64,000 nucleotides of DNA from UBA4416 sp040387555 (GCA_040387555.1 JAZKDO010000005.1:1-64000); one strand, 5' to 3'. Positions 1-9,673 are shown, counted from the stretch's first letter. Program-made: numbers and translations. The notes: generated from the sequence alone by a model not told the origin.

Positions 1-50
1 AGCGCAGATGGTACTTGGTCTAAAACCTGGGAGAGTATGTCGATGCCAAT
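1..50 (+). rRNA. rrf: 5S ribosomal RNA, 3' part
   Basis: The first 50 bases match the 3' half of bacterial 5S rRNA as I know it from Bacteroidota: the segments GCGCAGATGGTACT, GGGAGAGTATGTCG and the closing-stem GATGCC appear in the right order and spacing. The 5' half is outside the window. A strong hairpin terminator follows directly, as expected at the end of an rRNA operon. The exact 3' end (about 49-52) is estimated. Confidence 0.85.
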
Positions 51-56
51 TTTAAG

Positions 57-97
57 AAAAACCCTCATTATGTAAATAGTGAGGGTTTTTTGTTTTT
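57..97 (+). terminator. Terminator of the rRNA operon
   Basis: Hairpin with arms AAAAACCCTCA and GTGAGGGTTTTT around a loop of about 12 bases, followed by a T-rich tail. It lies a few bases after the 5S rRNA 3' end. Confidence 0.8.
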
Positions 98-607
98 AGG
101 GAAATCCTTAACCGAAAGTGGCAGGAGGTTTTGCAGAGGACGCAAAGAGAATAGTTATATTGGAGATGTATCGGAGTGAGAAAGATTATCGAGGAAGCTG
201 CGGAGTTCATTGAGATTTTGTTGACTGGTAATTGTTGTAAAGTTTGAGTAATACTTCCTTTACTTTTTTCTTTTTTTAGAGTCTGAAGTGAATGTGTTGG
301 TAATACATTAGTTTTATCGTTGTTGTGACAAGTGAGTAGGTCGTTAGGAGAACAGGCCAGTAACGTGCTAAAAAGCTCTTTTACTGTATTGGCTTTGCCA
401 AAAATTGGTTTGAGGTTTAAGTTAATCATAACAGATGTCTTCTAATGTTTTGCCTATTGTTTTAAACGCCATTAATAAATTAAATGTTACCCCTATTTTG
501 TGGCGAAGATTTGATATTTGTTTAAGAGTAGGAAAGGGATTTTAAAATAAGGGCATTTAACAAAAGATCATGAATTCCTTTAGTAATAAGAGGAGTAAGT
601 ATTAAAA
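98..607. other. Gene-poor stretch after the rRNA operon
   Basis: I see no convincing gene, RNA or repeat here. One minus-strand open frame (429 to 52) crosses it but reads through the 5S terminator and resembles nothing I know, so it is not called. The stretch looks like decaying sequence leading into the broken gene that follows. Confidence 0.4.
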
Positions 608-882
608 GATCCTGCACTTCACACTCAAAAACAGGAACTATATGGGTAAAAGTTGGAGCACCATATGAAAGAAAATACTATGCGGCTCAAAGAGTATAAA
701 ATGATGTAGCAAGAAGATAAAATGCGGATGAAAGAAAATACTTTGCTGTTTCAAGAAAACTTAGTACAGATGGATAAATTACTTTCTGATGATTCTGAGA
801 GTAAGAAAATGTGCTAGAAAACCGTTTAACGGTAGCTGGTACTGTAATTATTGGATTATATTTGGTATATAATTTAGTTTAT
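608..882 (+). pseudogene. Degenerate gene remnant: charged helix plus membrane segment
   Basis: Read from 608, the plus strand gives coding-like sequence with in-frame stops: a Lys/Glu/Gln-rich helical stretch containing KMRMKENTLLFQENLVQMDK, with stops near 650, 707 and 815. In another frame from 817 it continues as NRLTVAGTVIIGLYLVYNLV, which looks like a membrane helix. A coiled coil followed by one membrane helix is a common arrangement in Bacteroidota sensor kinases and similar proteins, but the family cannot be named. It has no intact frame and overlaps the promoter and start of the next gene. Calling it a remnant rather than chance sequence is inference. Confidence 0.35.
857..864 (+). 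promoter_or_regulatory. Bacteroidota -7 box (TATATTTG)
   Basis: An exact TAnnTTTG match 17 bases upstream of the ATG at 881. No good TTTG -33 element is seen at the usual spacing, so the call rests on the -7 box alone. Confidence 0.45.
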
Positions 883-3800
883 GAGGAAAAATGTTTTTGC
901 TATAGTATTAATGATTGTGTGTATTAATTTATTTGGTCAAACACCTGGTGATAATGACTCAACATTTAATTCAAAAGACCTGGGATATTTTAACGGAGAG
1001 GGAGTTATTAATGGAAACGTTTATGCTAGTTTAATTCAGCCTGATGGAAAAATACTAATTGCCGGCGTGTTTACAGCCTATAACACTTATGGGGGATCAA
1101 GCATTGCCAGGATTTTACCAAACGGCCTTATAGATAAAACTTTTTTAGTGAGCGGAGTCTTTTATAATCCCATTTATGCGTTAGCATTACAGCCTGACGG
1201 TAAAATATTAATAGGAGGGAGTTTCACCAGCTGTAATGGAACAGCTATAAACAGCTTAGCACGACTTAACAGCGATGGAACACTTGATTTAAGTTTTAAT
1301 CCCGGAGCCGGCCCCAACTATACAGTAAGCACAATTGCATTACAACCCGATGGTAAAATGATTATTGGAGGTAGATTTACTACATACAACAATATCTCCA
1401 CAAATTATTTAACCAGAGTAAACTCTAACGGATCTATAGATACATCTTTTCATATCGGGGTTGGACCTAATTCAGTAGTGAATGCAGCAGCTGTACAAAG
1501 CGATGGTAAAATTTTAATTGGAGGATACTTTACAACTTATAATGGCGTGTCCTCAAACCGAATTACCCGAATTAATACTAATGGATCGATTGATACAAGT
1601 TTTCATGTGGGGACAGGAGCAAATGGTATCGTAAATGCTATCACACTGCAAAATGATGGCAAAATTTTAATTGGCGGAGAATTTATGGGGTATAATAATC
1701 TTCCTACGGGTCCACTGACACGCATTAATCCTAATGGTACAAACGATGCTGGTTTTTCCAAGAGCGTATGGAGTAGTGCCATAGTGGATGCAATTACAGT
1801 TGACTCCAATAACAGCGTTTTTGTTGGAGGGATAAATTTAGTTTCTAATCATACGGCTATCAAAGTGAACTCAAACGGGTCTTTAGATTCAATATATAGT
1901 CTACCAAATTTTATTTATGGACGCATAAAAACTGTTTCTTTGCAACAAGATGGAAAGCTTTTTATAGGGGGTGATATTAGTTATATAAATGGCGACTATG
2001 TAAGAAGGATAGCCCGGATTAATACAAATGGAACTATTGATAAGAGTTTTAATTATAGAACCGCTGCAAACAGCGGTATTGTGAAATGTGCTATACAGCC
2101 TGATCAGAAGATTTTAATTGGAGGTAATTTTACAGCTTATAATAATAAAGAGATTAATCGTATTTCAAGATTAAATGGAGATGGAAGTATTGATACATCT
2201 TTTTTAACTAGTGGTACGTATGGTGGAGCAAATGGAGTTGTGAATACAATATCATTACAAAGTGATAATAAAATCATAGTTGGGGGCGATTTCACTACTT
2301 TTCATTCAGGAAATTGTAAGCGTTTAATAAGATTACTTCCTTCCGGTTTAGAGGATTCTACTTTTAATTTTGGAAACTTTGATGGTGCCATATACGCCAC
2401 TGCAGTGCAACCTGATGGCAAAATTATTGTAGCCGGTAATTTTATAAATGCCAATAGTGCTTCTGTTAACCGAATAGTGCGTTTAAACGCTGATGGCACT
2501 ACTGACCTTTCATTCAATCCGGGTAGCGGAGCCAATAATATCATTTATGAGCTTGCCCTACAGGCTGATGGCAAAATCTTGATCGTGGGTTCTTTTACAA
2601 CGTTTAACGGCACCTCGAGAAACAGGGTTGCACGCTTAAATACAAATGGTACTTTAGACTTAACATTTTCCCCTGGAACCGGAGCTAATAATGTAGTAAC
2701 TGCAATTGCTCTTCAGGCCGACGGAAAAATTATTATTGGCGGGACTTTTACATCGTATAATGGTGTTTCAAAAGGGCGATTAGCAAGATTAAGTTCAACC
2801 GGCGTTTTAGAAACTAATTACAATCCCGGGACAGGATGTGATGCTCTTGTTTGGTCGATTTCTTTTCAAGCAGATGGCAAAGCTATTATTGGTGGTGGTT
2901 TTGGTTTTATTAGTGGCAATGCAGCCTATAATCTTTCAAGATTTAATATAAACGGAACTATTGATTCTACTTTTTTAGTGCAAAATTTTGGGGGCACTCA
3001 GATATTTTCAACAGCTATTCAAAATGATGGAAAAATAATTGCTGCGGGCTCTCTCTCAATATACAATGGAGTTGGGCGAAATAATATTGCGCGTGTTTTG
3101 GTAGATTGCGGCCCACCTGTAGTTTTGAATTCTTCCTCTTATCAAGAATTAAATATCTGTAATGGTAAACCAACAGTACTCAGAGCATCAGCAACGGGTA
3201 CAATTACATGGTATTCATCTTCCACCAGTACAGTTGTATTAGCCACGGGTAATAGCTATACAACACCAGTGTTAGGTGCAGGGTCTTTTACATATTATGC
3301 CGAAGCATTTAGTTGCATGAGAGGTACGAGTCGAACTCCGTTTATAGTACAAGTTAATTCAACTCCAGTTATAAATGTAAATAGTGCAACGATTTGTCCG
3401 AATTCATCATTAACTCTTATAGCCAGCGGAGGAACTACGTATACCTGGAGTACAGGTACGACATCGCAAAGCATTATAATTACTCCAACAGTAACAACAA
3501 CTTATACAGCAACAGGTACAGATGTAAATGGTTGCACCAATACGGCAATAAGCTCAGTTACAGTTAATTCTGTTCCTTCTTTAACTTTATCCTCACCATC
3601 TATAGAAATTAATTGTTTATTTAGTTCAGTCGATTGTTCGGCATCTGGGGCCTCTACCTATACATGGTCTGGCACAGGAATAATTTCAGGAGTAAATTCC
3701 AATTCAGTTACTGTGAATTCTCCTGGTACTTATTCCGTTACTGGTAGTAATGGTTTATGCACTAGTACAAGCACCGTTGCAGTGGTGACGAATACCGTTA

Positions 3801-5494
3801 TGCCAACTCCTGGCGCTATTAGTTCAGGTTCAATTACCTGCAATAGTCCAACAATAACTATTCAACTAAATACGAGTTCTAGTCCGGTTAATTGTGATTG
3901 GAATGGAATGGGTATAATAAGTGGTGCTAATACATTTTCTCCAACAGTAAATAGTGCAGGCATCTATAATTATACCTTAACAAATACGGCGAATGGCTGT
4001 ATTAACACAGGTAGCACAGCTGTTTATAGTGATACATCGACTCCTGTTTTTTCGGTTACACCAACCACAAGTACTTTAACTTGTACTAGCCAAACTGCTA
4101 CTATTTTTGCCCAATCTAATGATATAGATATTTTTTACTCATGGTCTACCGGAGTTTCAAATTCCAATACATTAAATGTATCTTCAATGGGAACTTATTC
4201 TTGTACAGCTACAAATACTACTACGGGTTGCTCAGCTGTGGAATCCTTTAACGTTATGCAAGATGTTATGGCCCCACTTGTGACTATTGGTGCCTCAAGT
4301 TATTCAATTTGTGTGGGCTCTTCTAGTAATTTAACATCAACAGTTGCGTCTCCATCACTGATATCGTATGCTTGGAGTACAGGAGAAGGTACGGCCAATA
4401 TAATCGTTACACCAACCGTAACAGAAACCTATACATTAAATGTAACCGATAATATTAACGGATGCATAAGTACGGAAACCATTAGTTTAACAGTAGATAA
4501 TACATGTGCTGATATCTGGCCGGGCGATGCCAACAGCGATGGAACCGCAGATAATTTAGATGTGTTGGAACTGGGCGTGCATTATACACAAACTGGCGCA
4601 GCAAGAGCGAGTATAAGTAACAATTGGCAATCATACTTTGCTAATAACTGGGCAGGAACAATTACTAATGGGAAGAATGTGAATCATAGTGATTGTAATG
4701 GGGATGGAACAATAAATGATGATGATACATTAGCTATTTATAATAACTATGGTTTAACTCATGCGTTTAAAACTGCACAAACTACTACGGTTAATCCGCA
4801 ATTGAGTATTGTACCTGATCAGCCAATGGTAGTCAAAGGAATGTGGGGAACGGCTTCGGTTTATTTAGGAGATGCTACTAATGCAATCAATAATATTAAT
4901 GGTTTAGCCTTTACGGTTGATTTTGACAATACTATGATTGAGCCAAGTGTTTGGCTTGAATATATAAATTCATTTATTGATGCCTCACAAAATTTACATT
5001 TTCAAAAATCTGATTTTGCAAACGGTAAAATTTTCATTGCCAGTACGCATACGGTTAGTAATAATGTCAGCGGTTATGGAAAAATAGCAACCTTACATTA
5101 TCAAATCAAATCGAATCTTTTAACAGATGAAATACTTACTATTGGTGTATCACAATGCAATCAATCGGATGCTTCGGGAGCAATTACACCTTTAACTTCT
5201 GGAACAGGAACAGTTATGGCTATCGGAGCGAGTGTTGGCATCCATGAATCTCTAATGACTGGAAACATATTAATTAGTCCGAATCCAACGAAAGGATTAA
5301 TAGTTATTAATAGCACAAATGATTTACAATATATTGAAGTAACTACTATTGCCGGTCAGGTTTTATTAAAACAAAATTGTGTGGATAAATCACATCAAGT
5401 GCAATTACAAAACTTTGCTGAAGGTGTTTATTTTGTGAAAGTTGTTTTTGTAAATGGTACCAGTGCTGTTAGAAAAATTGTGGTAAATAGATAA
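881..5494 (+). CDS. Secreted delta-60 repeat protein with dockerin-like, cohesin-like and T9SS sorting domains
   Basis: A large secreted or surface protein of 1537 residues. A signal peptide spans about residues 1-20. About 14 repeats of roughly 50 residues follow (about 45-745), with the pattern LQPDGKILIGGxFTxYN...RLNxDGxxDxSF, which is the delta-60 (DUF5122) repeat. Residues about 750-1205 are Ser/Thr-rich Ig/PKD-like modules with recurring YTWSTG segments. Two calcium-loop-like motifs, DANSDGTADNLD (near 1217) and DCNGDGTINDDD (near 1271), resemble a dockerin. A beta-sandwich-like, cohesin-like stretch covers about 1300-1450. The last 75 residues (ISPNPTKG to the end) are a T9SS type A sorting domain. 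The protein is therefore probably exported by T9SS and attached to or released from the surface. The repeats are typical of beta-propeller blades; a ligand cannot be read from sequence. It stands alone, with its own -7 box. Confidence 0.9.
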   Translation: MRKNVFAIVLMIVCINLFGQTPGDNDSTFNSKDLGYFNGEGVINGNVYASLIQPDGKILIAGVFTAYNTYGGSSIARILPNGLIDKTFLVSGVFYNPIYALALQPDGKILIGGSFTSCNGTAINSLARLNSDGTLDLSFNPGAGPNYTVSTIALQPDGKMIIGGRFTTYNNISTNYLTRVNSNGSIDTSFHIGVGPNSVVNAAAVQSDGKILIGGYFTTYNGVSSNRITRINTNGSIDTSFHVGTGANGIVNAITLQNDGKILIGGEFMGYNNLPTGPLTRINPNGTNDAGFSKSVWSSAIVDAITVDSNNSVFVGGINLVSNHTAIKVNSNGSLDSIYSLPNFIYGRIKTVSLQQDGKLFIGGDISYINGDYVRRIARINTNGTIDKSFNYRTAANSGIVKCAIQPDQKILIGGNFTAYNNKEINRISRLNGDGSIDTSFLTSGTYGGANGVVNTISLQSDNKIIVGGDFTTFHSGNCKRLIRLLPSGLEDSTFNFGNFDGAIYATAVQPDGKIIVAGNFINANSASVNRIVRLNADGTTDLSFNPGSGANNIIYELALQADGKILIVGSFTTFNGTSRNRVARLNTNGTLDLTFSPGTGANNVVTAIALQADGKIIIGGTFTSYNGVSKGRLARLSSTGVLETNYNPGTGCDALVWSISFQADGKAIIGGGFGFISGNAAYNLSRFNINGTIDSTFLVQNFGGTQIFSTAIQNDGKIIAAGSLSIYNGVGRNNIARVLVDCGPPVVLNSSSYQELNICNGKPTVLRASATGTITWYSSSTSTVVLATGNSYTTPVLGAGSFTYYAEAFSCMRGTSRTPFIVQVNSTPVINVNSATICPNSSLTLIASGGTTYTWSTGTTSQSIIITPTVTTTYTATGTDVNGCTNTAISSVTVNSVPSLTLSSPSIEINCLFSSVDCSASGASTYTWSGTGIISGVNSNSVTVNSPGTYSVTGSNGLCTSTSTVAVVTNTVMPTPGAISSGSITCNSPTITIQLNTSSSPVNCDWNGMGIISGANTFSPTVNSAGIYNYTLTNTANGCINTGSTAVYSDTSTPVFSVTPTTSTLTCTSQTATIFAQSNDIDIFYSWSTGVSNSNTLNVSSMGTYSCTATNTTTGCSAVESFNVMQDVMAPLVTIGASSYSICVGSSSNLTSTVASPSLISYAWSTGEGTANIIVTPTVTETYTLNVTDNINGCISTETISLTVDNTCADIWPGDANSDGTADNLDVLELGVHYTQTGAARASISNNWQSYFANNWAGTITNGKNVNHSDCNGDGTINDDDTLAIYNNYGLTHAFKTAQTTTVNPQLSIVPDQPMVVKGMWGTASVYLGDATNAINNINGLAFTVDFDNTMIEPSVWLEYINSFIDASQNLHFQKSDFANGKIFIASTHTVSNNVSGYGKIATLHYQIKSNLLTDEILTIGVSQCNQSDASGAITPLTSGTGTVMAIGASVGIHESLMTGNILISPNPTKGLIVINSTNDLQYIEVTTIAGQVLLKQNCVDKSHQVQLQNFAEGVYFVKVVFVNGTSAVRKIVVNR

Positions 5495-5710
5495 GTATTT
5501 CCCTTATTTCTAAGATCTCAAAAATAAGTGTTTCTATTCTATTTTCTTACGAGTGATTGAACTGAGTACATTCTGGCCATTGAATGGTCTTGCGACTTCA
5601 TTTAAGAAATACAGATTATTCATTTTCGAGTTTTACAATCGTGCATTAGAATATAGGAAGTAACTAAATCATACAGGTGTAAAGAATTTTTGTTGACCTT
5701 GGTCAAAACA

Positions 5711-5745
5711 AAAAACCCTCATCCGGATTAGCAGAGGAGGGTTTT
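5711..5745 (-). terminator. Terminator at the end of the dcw cluster
   Basis: Inverted repeat AAAACCCTC / GAGGGTTTT. On the minus strand it is followed by TTTTTTGTTTT, and it lies about 20 bases past the ftsZ stop codon. It may also serve the convergent gene ending at 5494. Confidence 0.75.
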
Positions 5746-5766
5746 CATTTCATTGCCAGTTAAATA

Positions 5767-7350
5767 TTAATCTACATTATCATGTAAAAATGAATTGTTT
5801 GGACGTATCTCGTTATTCTCACCTAATGTATAACGCGACACTTGCGAATCAGTTGATGGAGTTGAACTGTTAGTATCTAAATTCACCTGTTTGCGTTGCC
5901 ATGCTGATTCTTTTTCTAGATGCGCTAAGCCTTCCGGTGTTTTCATTTTCAATGTCAACTCTTTTAGTTTTTTAATACGCTCCTGAGCTAAGCGAATTTG
6001 TTCTTCGCGGCTATTGCTTTCTGCTTGAATAGTTTCGTTCGATTCTATTTCATCGGAGATATCATTGATGATAAATTCCTGGTTTGTAGTTTCGTTAGTT
6101 ATTGTAACTGGTATTTCCGGTGTTTCATCTAAAGAGTAAACTTTGAATGCCGGCTTTTCGGACACTGAGCTTGTCGAAGTGTCTTCTTTTACTTCATTAA
6201 TGATCGGTGCAATACTCTCTTCAAATTTAGCAACCGGCTCTTCTTCTGTTTTAGTAAAAACGAATGGTTCTGCTGTTTGAATTTCGTCAATGATCGATGT
6301 TTGAACAGGCTCTGTTTTAGTTACAGTTGGTTCATCCAAACGGACAATCTTACGTTCCTGAAAACTTGGCGCTTCATAACCAGAATTCATTTTCGAATTA
6401 AAACCTGTTGCAATAATTGTTACTGAAACATTATCACCCAATGAGGGATCTGTTCCGTAACCTGTGATTAATTCAGCTGTTCCACCGGCTGCCTCTTGTA
6501 TAAAGTCAGTGATTTCCCCAAACTCATCCATTTCAATATCATCACTTCCACTCATGATGTTTAATAAAACATGACGGGCTCCGGAAATATCATTGTCATT
6601 TAATAAAGGAGAGATCAATGCATTTTCTACAGCTCGTAAAGCGCGTTTTTCACCGCTGGCAATGGCAGAGCCCATGATGGCTACACCACTGTCCTTCATT
6701 ACTGTTTTTACATCATTGAAATCCACATTCACGTGCATGTGAAGACTTATGATCTCAGCAATAGATTTTGCAGCGCTTGTTAATACATTATCCGCATGAG
6801 CAAAAGCTTCTGTCATTTTTAAGCTGCCATAAATCTCACGTAATTTATCATTACCAATAACAATAAGTGTATCAACATACTTCTTCATTTCCTCAAGACC
6901 TCTTTCAGCTTGCTCTCTACGTTTTTTTCCTTCGAAAGAAAATGGGATTGTTACGATACCAACTGTAAGGATGCCTAATTCTTTAGCGATAGAAGCAATT
7001 ACCGGCGCTGCGCCTGTTCCTGTACCTCCGCCTAAACCCGCAGTGATAAATACCATTTCGGTATTGTCTTTTAAGAGATTCTTGATTTCATCAATACTTT
7101 CTAAGGCAGAGTCGCGACCCACTTCAGGTTTTGCACCCGCACCTAATCCTCTTGTTAGAGAATTTCCTAATTGTATTTTATGTGGCACAGGACTTTTCCC
7201 TAAGGCTTGCTTATCAGTATTACAAACAATGAAATCAACCCCTTTAATTCCTAAACGGAACATATGATTAACAGCGTTACTCCCGCCGCCGCCAACGCCA
7301 ATTACTTTAATAATTGAGTTTTCTTCCTGTGGTAATTCAAATTGCATCAT
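5767..7350 (-). CDS. ftsZ: Cell division protein FtsZ
   Basis: The tubulin-like GTPase that polymerises at midcell into the Z ring. Length is 527 residues. The GTP-binding GGGGSN is at 20-25 and the tubulin signature GGGTGTG at 107-113. The GTPase and T7-loop domains end near residue 320. A long acidic, low-complexity linker (about 330-500) follows, which is longer than in E. coli FtsZ and usual in Bacteroidota. The C-terminal tail NNSFLHDNVD replaces the E. coli-type end and is the form seen in Bacteroidota, as I remember it. About residues 389-398 (DTSTSSVSEK) are encoded by a REP-like palindrome. It is the last gene of the dcw cluster, 103 bases after ftsA, with a terminator just downstream. 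ATG 1 and ATG 2 are adjacent, so either could start the protein. Confidence 0.98.
   Translation of the reverse strand: MMQFELPQEENSIIKVIGVGGGGSNAVNHMFRLGIKGVDFIVCNTDKQALGKSPVPHKIQLGNSLTRGLGAGAKPEVGRDSALESIDEIKNLLKDNTEMVFITAGLGGGTGTGAAPVIASIAKELGILTVGIVTIPFSFEGKKRREQAERGLEEMKKYVDTLIVIGNDKLREIYGSLKMTEAFAHADNVLTSAAKSIAEIISLHMHVNVDFNDVKTVMKDSGVAIMGSAIASGEKRALRAVENALISPLLNDNDISGARHVLLNIMSGSDDIEMDEFGEITDFIQEAAGGTAELITGYGTDPSLGDNVSVTIIATGFNSKMNSGYEAPSFQERKIVRLDEPTVTKTEPVQTSIIDEIQTAEPFVFTKTEEEPVAKFEESIAPIINEVKEDTSTSSVSEKPAFKVYSLDETPEIPVTITNETTNQEFIINDISDEIESNETIQAESNSREEQIRLAQERIKKLKELTLKMKTPEGLAHLEKESAWQRKQVNLDTNSSTPSTDSQVSRYTLGENNEIRPNNSFLHDNVD
6161..6183. repeat. REP-like palindrome inside ftsZ
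   Basis: Arms GACACT and AGTGTC flank GAGCTTGTCGA, giving a variant of the palindromic repeat family seen between genes in this window. It lies in frame in the variable linker of FtsZ and adds only small polar residues. Confidence 0.6.
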
Positions 7351-7387
7351 GGTATTTATTTTTAAATTTTTAGTTCTTTATTTTTCT

Positions 7388-7410
7388 TCTCGACTCCGCT
7401 CGAAGTGACA
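7388..7410 (+). repeat. REP-like repeat, single copy, ftsA-ftsZ gap
   Basis: Contains CTCGACTCCGCTCGAAGTGA, the best-conserved core of the family. It lies in the 103-base gap between ftsA and ftsZ. Other copies are at 9650, 12251, 13549, 23451, 33476 and 56143. Confidence 0.8.
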
Positions 7411-7453
7411 AGCCAATCTTTAATCTTGTGTCTTTAATCTTTTAATACTGGTT

Positions 7454-8818
7454 CTACTCTACATCGTCACTCATCCAATCCTTGGCCTTACTAATCAATG
7501 AATCGAAGAAGTTGCCAACTTTTTGCTTGGAGTGACCCGTTACTTTTTTCTCTGCTTTTTGTTTTGATTCTACTGTTTCCACCAATACTTTTTCTTCTAC
7601 TGCTTTTGTTGAATTGCTTCCGCGTTTCGCTTCACGCTCGTATTTTTCAATGCCTTTCATTACTAAACCAACACCCGTAGCATACATTGGATTTTTTAAC
7701 TCATCGTCCGCGCCAGCTAAGTGCTCGTTTGGAGTGCCGATACGGCAATCCATTCCTGTAGTTAACATAACCAATTGAGGTAGATGTTTTAATTGCGAAC
7801 CACCACCGGTAACAACGATGCCACCCGCCAGTTTGCGCTCAAAGCCGGAACTCTTAATTTCAAATAAAACAAATTCTAAAATTTCTTCCATGCGCGCCTG
7901 AATAATCTGCGCTAAGGTATTTACAGAAATTTCCTTATGCGGACGGCCTCTTAAACCGGGAATTGAAATTACTTCGTTCAATTGGTTTTCCTGCGCTAAA
8001 GCCGAACCGAAACGCATTTTCAATTGCTCCGCTTGGGTTTTAATAATACCACAACCTTCTTTAATATCATCTGTAATGATGTTGCCACCAAAAGGAATAA
8101 CAGCAGTGTGGCGAATAATGCCATCGTAGAAAATTGCAACGTCAGTCGTTCCGCCACCGATGTCTACCAGCACTACGCCTGCTTCTTTTTCTTCATCACT
8201 CAATACAGCATCAGCACTGGCCAAAGGTTCTAAGTGAAGATCAACTGTTATTAATTTAGCACGGTCCACACATTTGAAAATATTTTTTACTGCTGAAACC
8301 TGGCCTGTGATAATATGAAAATTTCCTTCTAAACGAATACCTGAATGGCCAATCGGGTTGCGGATACCGCTTTCGTTGTCAATAATATATTCCTGCGGAA
8401 TGACGTGTATAATTTCTTCACCCGGACTCATTACCAATCGGTGCATGTTGTCGATCAATTGATCCACATCATTCTGAGAAACTTCCTCATCCAACGATCT
8501 TCGTGTAACCATACCACGGTGCTGCATACTTTTAATATGCTGGCCCGCAATTCCAACGATTACTTCTTCAATATCGATGTTCGCTTTATCACCGGCAATT
8601 TTAATAGCCGCTTTAATGGACTCAATGGTTTGCTCAATATTGGCAACCACTCCACGGTGTACGCCCAATGATTCGGATTTGCCGATACTTAAAATTTCTA
8701 CCTTACCATTCTCGTTCTTATAACCAACGATTGCGGCAATTTTTGTTGTTCCGATGTCTAGTCCTACAACCAGTTCAGCATTTTCAGGCATTTTCTTTTG
8801 TGTTTGTTTATTGTCCAT
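7454..8818 (-). CDS. ftsA: Cell division protein FtsA
   Basis: Actin-like ATPase that tethers FtsZ to the membrane and recruits later divisome proteins. The 454 residues show the actin-family nucleotide motifs: phosphate 1 DIGTTK at 21-26, phosphate 2 VDIGGGTTDVAIF near 215-230, and the adenosine motif GGIVVTGGGSQ near 330-345. The last 20 or so residues (NFFDSLISKAKDWM) form an amphipathic helix that fits the membrane-targeting sequence, preceded by a Lys/Glu-rich spacer of about 40 residues. The start is 4 bases after the ftsQ stop, so the two are probably translated together. The order ftsQ-ftsA-ftsZ matches the usual dcw order. Confidence 0.97.
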   Translation of the reverse strand: MDNKQTQKKMPENAELVVGLDIGTTKIAAIVGYKNENGKVEILSIGKSESLGVHRGVVANIEQTIESIKAAIKIAGDKANIDIEEVIVGIAGQHIKSMQHRGMVTRRSLDEEVSQNDVDQLIDNMHRLVMSPGEEIIHVIPQEYIIDNESGIRNPIGHSGIRLEGNFHIITGQVSAVKNIFKCVDRAKLITVDLHLEPLASADAVLSDEEKEAGVVLVDIGGGTTDVAIFYDGIIRHTAVIPFGGNIITDDIKEGCGIIKTQAEQLKMRFGSALAQENQLNEVISIPGLRGRPHKEISVNTLAQIIQARMEEILEFVLFEIKSSGFERKLAGGIVVTGGGSQLKHLPQLVMLTTGMDCRIGTPNEHLAGADDELKNPMYATGVGLVMKGIEKYEREAKRGSNSTKAVEEKVLVETVESKQKAEKKVTGHSKQKVGNFFDSLISKAKDWMSDDVE

Positions 8819-8822
8819 AAAC

Positions 8823-9635
8823 TTATTTTTTAGTGCAAACCACTTGGTTCTTATATTTTATATTAATCGTGGAATATTTATTCCATCCATCTGTTTTGTT
8901 CAACCCTTCTGTGTAAAATAATTTTAGTTTATCAAACTTTTCTTTGAAGTCTTTCGCTTCTCCAAAAATTATTTTATGATTTCCTATTGATGGGTATAAT
9001 TCCAACTCTTTATCATTCGTTACATTTATCTGATGTATCAGGCTTGCTAAAACTGTGTCTTTTTCAATGAACTCGGCAATATTATAAATGTCATCCAGTA
9101 CACTAACCTTGCTGAATAATTCGTTTTTAGCAATGGCATTAACTGAAAACTCGTATCTGGTTGCAAATGGTTCGTTAATATTTCCTGTTGCAATTAATAC
9201 TCTTGCCGTGTATTTGTCACTCAGTGGCATTAGCTTCGATTGGTTGTCGATGTAATAACTTTCACCATCCATGTTCATGATCCTAACCAATGGTGTGCGT
9301 TGTGTAACATCAATCGTAACATCTCCATTCACATCAATTGCTATGTCTGCATTTTCAACTGCGGGATGAGAGTTCAGAGCTTTCTCTAAACCGTTCACAT
9401 CAATATTTTTGAGAGGTGTATTTAAGATTGCATCATTTCTTTCTTTAAAAAAATCTTTAACATCTTCCTCATCAATAAAAGTATTTACCTCAGTGTTATT
9501 AACCGACACTAATACATTTTCCGCTATGACATCCTTTTCTTTACCTGTGGCAAATGCTAAAGACGCCATAAGGCCTGATAATCCAATAATCCAAAGAACG
9601 GCAATTAGTATTTTCTTAAAATTAATTTTTTTCAT
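8823..9635 (-). CDS. ftsQ: Cell division protein FtsQ
   Basis: A bitopic divisome protein linking early and late division proteins. The 270 residues begin with a short basic cytoplasmic tail and one membrane helix (about 9-29, ILIAVLWIIGLSGLMASLAF). A POTRA-like region follows (about 40-110), then the FtsQ beta-domain. FtsQ proteins diverge strongly, so the name rests on membrane topology, size and position between murC and ftsA. The gap to murC (9636-9734) carries a REP-like repeat; the gap to ftsA is 4 bases. Confidence 0.9.
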   Translation of the reverse strand: MKKINFKKILIAVLWIIGLSGLMASLAFATGKEKDVIAENVLVSVNNTEVNTFIDEEDVKDFFKERNDAILNTPLKNIDVNGLEKALNSHPAVENADIAIDVNGDVTIDVTQRTPLVRIMNMDGESYYIDNQSKLMPLSDKYTARVLIATGNINEPFATRYEFSVNAIAKNELFSKVSVLDDIYNIAEFIEKDTVLASLIHQINVTNDKELELYPSIGNHKIIFGEAKDFKEKFDKLKLFYTEGLNKTDGWNKYSTINIKYKNQVVCTKK

Positions 9636-9649
9636 TTTGTGTTTTTCGC

Positions 9650-9673
9650 TTCTCTACTCCGCTCGAAGTGACA
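9650..9673 (+). repeat. REP-like repeat, single copy, murC-ftsQ gap
   Basis: Contains CTCTACTCCGCTCGAAGTGA, one base different in the core from the copy at 7388. It lies inside the dcw transcription unit. Confidence 0.75.

Noticed and set aside
52..429. Minus-strand open frame of 125 residues next to the 5S rRNA
   Set aside because: Its 3' end reads through the 5S terminator hairpin, it resembles no family I know, and it has no promoter-like box. Kept out of the gene list.
5693..5706. TTGACC-TT-GGTCAA palindrome near the dcw terminator
   Set aside because: It lies between two convergent gene ends, where an operator has no obvious target; probably chance or part of the terminator region.
6971..7267. 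Plus-strand open frame opposite ftsZ
   Set aside because: Antisense shadow of a well-supported gene; composition is that of reversed FtsZ codons.
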